DNA of 9,312 bases from Lachnospiraceae bacterium (GTDB lineage: Bacteria > Bacillota > Clostridia > Lachnospirales > Lachnospiraceae). Shown here one piece after another: positions 5,773 to 9,312 of the stretch. The stretch's first letter is position 1; each line of letters opens with the position of its first letter. The notes under the pieces are model-generated. The model was not told where the DNA came from. It saw nothing but the letters and a program-made list of their open reading frames with translations, and made no database searches. Made by a program: the position numbers and the translations under genes. The stretch covers positions 1 through 9,312 of the forward strand of contig JAFOYD010000136.1 of the NCBI GenBank assembly GCA_017391545.1, written 5' to 3'.

Positions 5773-6950
5773 GAAATCCATTATCAAAAACAATTGTAGA
5801 CATTAAGCCATCAGGTATCCGCAAGTATTTTGACATTGTCAGTGAGATGAATGATCCTGACGTGATCTCGCTTGGCGTGGGAGAGCCTGATTTTGAGACT
5901 CCGTGGCATATCAGGGATGAGGGTATCTATTCCCTGGAAAAGGGGCGTACCTTTTACACTGCAAATGCAGGTCTTTTAGAGCTTCGTGAGGAGATCTGCA
6001 AATATCTTGACAGACGGTTTAACTTGAAGTATGAGCCTAAAAATGAGGTTCTGGTGACGGTCGGTGGTTCTGAGGCAATCGATATCGCACTGCGCGCCAT
6101 GGTCGATCCGGGAGATGAGGTCATCATTCCGCAGCCAAGCTACGTGTCCTATGAGCCATGTGCGATTCTTGCAGGGGCAAAGCCTGTCATCATTGAGCTC
6201 AAACATGAGAACCAGTTCCGTCTGACGGCGCAGGAGCTTGAGGATGCCATCACAGACAAGACCAAGGTGTTGATCCTGCCGTTCCCGAATAACCCTACAG
6301 GTGCTGTTATGGAGCGCAAGGATCTGGAGGCAATTGCCAAGGTCATCGAGAAGCATGATCTTTATGTGCTTTCTGATGAGATCTATTCAGAGCTTTGCTA
6401 TACAGATCAGCATGTTTCGATTGCAAATATTCCGGGGATGTGGGAGCGTACTATTCTGATCAATGGTTTCTCGAAGTCCTATGCCATGACTGGCTGGCGA
6501 CTTGGCTATGCCTGCGGACCAAAGCAGATTGTGGAGCAGATGTACAAGATTCATCAGTTCTGTATCATGTGTGCACCGACGACCTCACAGTATGCAGCAA
6601 TTGATGCTTTAAAAAATGGTGATGCAGATGTGCAGATGATGCGGGAGTCCTACAATCAGAGAAGACGTTATCTTGTCAATGCCTTTAAAGAGATGGGACT
6701 TGAGTGCTTCGAGCCGTTTGGCGCTTTTTACATATTCCCATGCATTAAACAGTTTGGCATGACGAGTGACGAGTTTGCGTCAAGGCTGCTACATGAGGAG
6801 AAGCTTGCGCTGGTGCCAGGAAATGCCTTTGGCGACAGTGGCGAGGGATTTTTGCGTATTTCCTATGCGTACTCTCTTGAGAAACTCAAAGTAGCAATTG
6901 GAAGACTGAAAAATTTTGTGGAAAGATTGAACAAGGAACAGGGACGATAG
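5769..6950 (+). CDS. PLP-dependent class I/II aminotransferase (PatA/YugH/AraT-like)
   Basis: A 393-residue fold-type I aminotransferase that transfers an amino group between an amino acid and a 2-oxo acid through pyridoxal phosphate. Key residues are visible: the N-terminal SLGVGEPDF (34-42), YTANAG (63-68), the Asn of PNNPTG (Asn175), Asp203 and Tyr206 in LSDEIYSEL, the Schiff-base Lys236 in GFSKSYAMTGWRLGY, and the substrate-carboxylate Arg363 in FLRISYA. The order and spacing match the Bacillus PatA/YugH group, which acts on alanine, aromatic or N-acetyl-diaminopimelate substrates. Sequence alone does not choose among these, so no symbol is given. The ATG overlaps the regulator's stop codon, and an AGGTGA is 4 bases upstream. 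With an Lrp-type regulator coupled to it, an alanine- or branched/aromatic-amino-acid role is the best guess. Complete, full-length, no anomalies. Confidence 0.93.
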   Translation: MRNPLSKTIVDIKPSGIRKYFDIVSEMNDPDVISLGVGEPDFETPWHIRDEGIYSLEKGRTFYTANAGLLELREEICKYLDRRFNLKYEPKNEVLVTVGGSEAIDIALRAMVDPGDEVIIPQPSYVSYEPCAILAGAKPVIIELKHENQFRLTAQELEDAITDKTKVLILPFPNNPTGAVMERKDLEAIAKVIEKHDLYVLSDEIYSELCYTDQHVSIANIPGMWERTILINGFSKSYAMTGWRLGYACGPKQIVEQMYKIHQFCIMCAPTTSQYAAIDALKNGDADVQMMRESYNQRRRYLVNAFKEMGLECFEPFGAFYIFPCIKQFGMTSDEFASRLLHEEKLALVPGNAFGDSGEGFLRISYAYSLEKLKVAIGRLKNFVERLNKEQGR

Positions 6951-6951
6951 T

Positions 6952-7455
6952 GTGAACATTGTATTACATCAGCCGGAGATTCCGGCAAATACCGGCAATA
7001 TCGGGCGCACCTGTGTCGCGACAGGCACAGTGCTGCATTTGATTGAACCGCTTGGATTCCGGCTTACGGGCAAGGAGCTTCGCAGGGCAGGCATGGATTA
7101 CTGGGAGCACCTTGACGTGCGCCGCTACATGAATTTTGAGGAATTTGTGGAGAAAAATCTTGCAGGAAATTCTAATGCGAAGATCTGGATGGCGACGACA
7201 AAGGCCAAAAAGGTATACACAGAGGCACAGTTCGGGGCAGATGACTTTATCATGTTTGGCAAGGAGAGTGCGGGGATTCCGGAGGAAATCCTTGTGGATT
7301 ATGAGGACACCTGTATTCGTATTCCGATGCTTGACAAGATTCGCAGCCTGAATCTGTCCAACAGTGTCAGCATTGTGCTTTACGAGGCTCTGCGCCAGCA
7401 GAACTTTGCAGGAATGCAGCTTGCAGGGGAACTGCATCACATGGAGTGGAAATGA
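6952..7455 (+). CDS. trmL: tRNA (cytidine(34)-2'-O)-methyltransferase TrmL
   Basis: A 167-residue SPOUT (SpoU-family) enzyme. TrmL uses S-adenosylmethionine to methylate the ribose 2'-OH of wobble nucleotide 34 in certain leucine tRNAs. All three SPOUT motifs are present: motif 1 NTGNIGRTC (13-21), motif 2 FGKESAGIP (102-110), and motif 3 IPMLDKIRSLNLSNSVSIVL (124-143), which forms the trefoil-knot SAM pocket. The small size with no N-terminal RNA-binding extension is typical of TrmL rather than TrmH or RlmB. The start is GTG at 6952, one base after the aminotransferase stop, with AGGGA 7 bases upstream; no alternative ATG lies near. It is the last gene of the operon, and its stop codon sits inside the terminator loop. 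Confidence 0.93.
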   Translation: MNIVLHQPEIPANTGNIGRTCVATGTVLHLIEPLGFRLTGKELRRAGMDYWEHLDVRRYMNFEEFVEKNLAGNSNAKIWMATTKAKKVYTEAQFGADDFIMFGKESAGIPEEILVDYEDTCIRIPMLDKIRSLNLSNSVSIVLYEALRQQNFAGMQLAGELHHMEWK

Positions 7456-7472
7456 TTTTCCACTCCTTTTTT
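7443..7472 (+). terminator. Intrinsic terminator of the vanW-to-trmL operon
   Basis: GGAGTGGAAA (7443-7452) pairs perfectly with TTTCCACTCC (7457-7466) around a TGAT loop: a 10-bp stem followed directly by six T. The left arm is coding sequence of trmL, and the TGA stop (7453-7455) starts one base into the loop region, so gene end and transcript end are fused. Confidence 0.9.
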
Positions 7473-7503
7473 CACGGTTTAGCATTGGCATCGAAAGACG
7501 GAC

Positions 7504-7733
7504 GAAGAATAACCGTCCTATTCATTGTCAGGCACAGGACTACGAATGTGAATTTTCTAATGGGTGATGTAAAAGTTTTCTAAATTTACCGCGACCGGAC
7601 TCTACGCGCCTTCCATGTCGCGTTTCGTCCTAAATCCGCGTCCATGCGGATTTTCGCTAGGCATCCTAATCCCCCATAAGAAAATATCAACATTCTTCGC
7701 CAGCCTTCCAATCGAATAGGACGGTTATTCTTC
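7504..7733. repeat. 230-bp long inverted repeat (MITE-like element or structured RNA)
   Basis: The outer 20 bases, 7504-7523 (GAAGAATAACC...), are a perfect inverted copy of 7714-7733. Each arm continues to 65 nt in total (7504-7568 and 7669-7733). An ATTG/CAAT pairing lies just inside, then a poorly paired stretch, and then a second strong block, 7544-7568 against 7669-7695, with about 23 of 25 positions paired and two one-base bulges. The 100-nt centre carries two local hairpins: CGCGAC 7590-7595 with GTCGCG 7617-7622, and AAATCCGC 7632-7639 with GCGGATTT 7646-7653. No ORF inside looks coding. No clear target-site duplication flanks it. Equal arm lengths and the perfect ends fit a non-autonomous mobile element; bulged pairing and internal hairpins equally fit a folded RNA. 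I do not recognise it as a known family. Confidence 0.7.
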
Positions 7734-7862
7734 TGTGTACTGAAAAGCTGCAATTCACAGAAAATGGCAGTCCGAGGAATGTGCTCAGCCGTTTTCGTCT
7801 GCTACTTTATGGATAAAAAAGCTTGCCAAATCCGGAAAATGGTGGCATGATGTATTAGTACC
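7734..7862. other. Intergenic stretch without a recognised gene
   Basis: No ORF with coding character or an SD is seen. A 7-bp hairpin, TTCTGTG 7731-7737 with CACAGAA 7756-7762, overlaps the right edge of the long inverted repeat and would compete with its closing stem. Nothing else can be supported before the putative glmS promoter. Confidence 0.4.
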
Positions 7863-7892
7863 TTGAAAATTGAAATAAAAATGTTCTACAAC
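7863..7892 (+). promoter_or_regulatory. Putative promoter upstream of the glmS ribozyme
   Basis: TTGAAA (7863-7868) and TACAAC (7887-7892) are separated by 18 bases: five of six and four of six consensus matches. Transcription would start near 7899, about a dozen bases before the ribozyme cleavage site, so cleavage would release only a very short 5' piece. A second TTGAAA overlaps at 7870-7875 but lacks a good -10. Confidence 0.35.
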
Positions 7893-7909
7893 ACACATAG
7901 TTCCCATCT

Positions 7910-8048
7910 AGCGCCATGCACCTGTTAAGGCAGGTTAACGAGGAGAAGGGTTATCGAAAATTCGGCGGACGCCCTTCCGTACAGTTCCCGTGCGAGATGG
8001 ATCGGCAAATATGCAGGTAACTGCAAAACAAATACGATACAAGGGAGC
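7910..8048 (+). ncRNA. glmS ribozyme (glucosamine-6-phosphate-activated self-cleaving riboswitch)
   Basis: The conserved core is recognisable: A|GCGCC at 7910-7915 (cleavage between 7910 and 7911), GUUAACGAGG at 7934-7943, UUAUCGA at 7951-7957 and UUCGGCGG at 7961-7968. P1 is ACCTG/CAGGT (7920-7924/7931-7935). A core stem is GAAGGG/CCCTTC (7945-7950/7972-7977). P3 is CGTAC/GTGCG (7978-7982/7990-7994). P4 is plausibly ATCG/CGAT (8001-8004/8035-8038), capped by TGCAG-GTAA-CTGCA (8012-8025), a GNRA-loop hairpin. The P3 loop GTTCCC (7984-7989) can pair with GGGAGC (8043-8048), matching the P3.1 pseudoknot of the longer glmS ribozymes. When GlcN6P binds, the RNA cleaves itself and the downstream glmS message is degraded, closing a feedback loop on amino-sugar synthesis. 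The glmS gene lies downstream on the same strand but unusually far away. The 3' limit is inferred from pairing. Confidence 0.92.
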
Positions 8049-8089
8049 AGATCGGAATACATACTAGTATAACCCACACTAAATAACCA

Positions 8090-8204
8090 TATGTTTCACT
8101 TGCCTCTGAATCCGATAGCATATGTCCAAAAGCCTCAACGTAGCCACCGCTACGTCTGCGTTTTTGAACATGCACTCTCGAATCCAGATTCTGCGCGAAA
8201 CATA
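8090..8204. repeat. 115-bp imperfect inverted repeat between ribozyme and glmS
   Basis: TATGTTTC (8090-8097) pairs with GAAACATA (8197-8204). Further in, TCTGAATCCGA (8105-8115) faces TCGAATCCAGA (8178-8188) with nine of eleven pairs, and ATGTCCAAAAGC (8122-8133) faces GCGTTTTTGAACAT (8158-8171) with one mismatch and a two-base bulge. At the apex ACGTAGC-CACC-GCTACGT (8138-8154) is a perfect 7-bp stem. In RNA this forms one long bulged hairpin in the glmS 5' leader. It has no T-tract, so it is not an intrinsic terminator. It could be an inserted palindromic repeat, an mRNA-stability structure, or a separate regulatory RNA element. I do not recognise the family. Confidence 0.65.
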
Positions 8205-8234
8205 AAGGCATTTAATGTGGATTATACTAGCAAT

Positions 8235-8263
8235 ATGGCATAATATGTATTCCGGCATATAAT
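8235..8263 (+). promoter_or_regulatory. Possible second glmS promoter downstream of the ribozyme
   Basis: ATGGCA (8235-8240, four of six matches to TTGACA) lies 17 bases before a perfect TATAAT (8258-8263). A second perfect TATAAT at 8286-8291 has no -35. Transcripts starting near 8270 would lack the ribozyme and escape GlcN6P control. The region is very AT-rich, so chance matches are likely. Confidence 0.3.
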
Positions 8264-8334
8264 CTATTAAGAGTTTAGAAGAAATTATAATAGAATTGAT
8301 ATATATATATTAATTTGAAAGATGAGGAGATATT

Positions 8335-9312
8335 ATGTGTGGAATAATTGGATATACAGGACATAGAGATGTGCAGGAGGTCATTTTAAAAGCGCTTGAG
8401 ACGCTGGAATACAGAGGGTATGACAGTGCAGGAATGGCACTCGTGTGTGAGGATGGACAGATTCAGGTTACAAAGTGCGCGGGAAAAGTAGCGAAACTTA
8501 GAGCTGTATGTGACAGGCAGAATGCCGGGGACGGAAAAAAGAAGGCATTAAGCGGTATCGGGCATACCAGATGGGCAACACATGGCGGCGTAACGAATGA
8601 AAATGCGCATCCGCATACATGTGGAAAGGTCACGCTCGTTCACAATGGTATCATTGAGAATTTCCAGGAGCTTACGGCAACATATGAGCTGGAAGAAAAA
8701 CTGATCTCGCAGACAGACACAGAGGTTGTGGCAGCATTGCTCGATCTTTTTTACGAAGGCGATCCCAAGGATGCCATCCGAAAGACTGTCAGCCTCTTAA
8801 AGGGAACGTTTGCCCTTGGCATCCTGTTTGCAGATATACCGGATACGATCTTTGCCATTCGCAACGTGAGCCCTATCATCGCAGGTGTGGGTAAGGATGG
8901 CGGTGAGGCTTTTTTAGCGTCTGATGTGACAGCACTGTCAGAATATGTATCAGAGTATTTTGTCGTACCGGAGTATACATTGACAATTGTGGAGCCTGGG
9001 AAGATTACATTGCTTGATGACGAGGATAAAAAGGTAGAGCCGGATTTTCTGCAGGTAGACTGGAAGCTTGGCGGAAATGGCAAGGATGGCTACGAGTTCT
9101 TTATGGAAAAGGAGATTGCAGAGCAGCCTGAGGTCATTCGGGAGACCATTCAGTGCAGATGCAAGGATGGTATGCCGGATCTTGGAATCGACCATATCCC
9201 TGACTGGCTTCTCGACAAATATGAGAAGATTACTATTATTGGATGTGGCACAGCCATGCATGCCGGACTTGTGGCAAAGAAGCTGATGCAGTCATTGCTT
9301 GGAATCCCTGTG
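8335..9312 (+). CDS. glmS: Glutamine--fructose-6-phosphate aminotransferase (isomerizing), 5' part
   Basis: The first 326 codons of GlmS, open to the window edge; the full protein is about 600 residues, so a little over half is present. GlmS makes glucosamine-6-phosphate from fructose-6-phosphate and glutamine, the first step toward UDP-GlcNAc for peptidoglycan. The Ntn glutaminase domain begins MCGIIGYTGHRDV, with the catalytic Cys2 exposed after Met removal. It also shows LEYRGYDSAG (24-33), the glutamine-site HTRWATHGG (about 76-84), NAHPH and HNGIIENF. The linker FFMEKEIAEQPEVIRET precedes the first SIS (sugar isomerase) domain, which starts at KITIIGCGTAMHAGLVAKKL, where the window ends soon after. 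GAGGAG is 5 bases before the ATG. The glmS ribozyme upstream makes the assignment very secure. No frameshift or lesion is seen in the visible part. Confidence 0.97.
   Translation, partial: MCGIIGYTGHRDVQEVILKALETLEYRGYDSAGMALVCEDGQIQVTKCAGKVAKLRAVCDRQNAGDGKKKALSGIGHTRWATHGGVTNENAHPHTCGKVTLVHNGIIENFQELTATYELEEKLISQTDTEVVAALLDLFYEGDPKDAIRKTVSLLKGTFALGILFADIPDTIFAIRNVSPIIAGVGKDGGEAFLASDVTALSEYVSEYFVVPEYTLTIVEPGKITLLDDEDKKVEPDFLQVDWKLGGNGKDGYEFFMEKEIAEQPEVIRETIQCRCKDGMPDLGIDHIPDWLLDKYEKITIIGCGTAMHAGLVAKKLMQSLLGIPV

Noticed and set aside
6964..7491. Minus-strand ORF of 175 codons opposite trmL.
   Set aside because: It is the antisense of a clearly coding SPOUT methyltransferase; the Cys/His/Lys-rich translation has no recognisable domain.
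7937..7940. The ribozyme reads GUUAACGAGG where many family members read GUUGACGAGG, which could suggest loss of the catalytic guanine.
   Set aside because: Spacing to the ligand-contacting CGGCGG block fits the catalytic guanine being the G of ACGAGG (7940), which is present. The A at 7937 looks like ordinary variation, so I do not call the ribozyme inactive.
8001..8056. Direct repeat of ATCGG at 8001-8005 and 8051-8055 near the end of the ribozyme.
   Set aside because: Too short to mark a duplication, and the first copy is explained by the P4 stem.
7951..8211. Minus-strand ORF of 86 codons over the ribozyme and the downstream hairpin.
   Set aside because: No SD, odd composition, and it lies over RNA elements whose structure explains the sequence.
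7473..8334. Search of the long intergenic region for tRNA, T-box, CRISPR or transposase remnants.
   Set aside because: No T-box AGGGUGGNACCGCG-type motif, no tRNA cloverleaf, no regularly spaced direct repeats and no transposase-like translation were seen.

Overview
The window looks like chromosomal DNA from a low-to-mid GC Gram-positive anaerobe of the Clostridia, most likely a Lachnospiraceae member. The reasons are strong GGAGG-type ribosome binding sites, a glmS ribozyme ahead of glmS, a VanW-domain secreted protein with a G5-like region, and protein style throughout. The family-level assignment is inference; no rRNA or other marker gene is present.

Layout. (1) 43-1745, plus strand: a membrane-anchored GT2 glycosyltransferase, then a DEDDh 3'-5' exonuclease, closely spaced and probably co-transcribed. 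(2) 1711-2463: a minus-strand, membrane-anchored TPR-like protein whose 3' end overlaps the exonuclease gene by 35 bp. It is divergent from a 36-residue membrane microprotein too short for ordinary ORF lists. Only 33 bp separate the two start codons, so the good plus-strand promoter (TTGAAA-17-TATAAT) lies across the start of the minus gene. (3) 2609-7455, plus strand: a tight five-gene run of a VanW/G5 exported protein, a HypE/AIR-synthase-like protein, an Lrp/AsnC regulator, a class I/II aminotransferase and a TrmL tRNA methyltransferase. It closes with an intrinsic terminator at 7443-7472. (4) 7473-8334: an 862-bp non-coding stretch. It holds a 230-bp long inverted repeat (7504-7733), a glmS ribozyme (cleavage predicted between 7910 and 7911) and a 115-bp imperfect hairpin (8090-8204). 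(5) 8335-9312: the 5' portion of glmS, running off the window.

How it fits together. The Lrp-like regulator and aminotransferase overlap by ATGA and resemble the B. subtilis yugG/yugH (alaR/alaT) arrangement, so amino-acid metabolism is the likely theme. The HypE-like protein just upstream has Asn where the family usually has Asp at two places, and no hydrogenase genes are nearby, so its job is open. The glmS leader is the most unusual part. The ribozyme is recognisable down to a P3.1 pseudoknot, but about 286 nt separate its 3' end from the glmS start codon. A large hairpin and promoter-like sequences sit in that gap, which could alter or bypass glucosamine-6-phosphate control.
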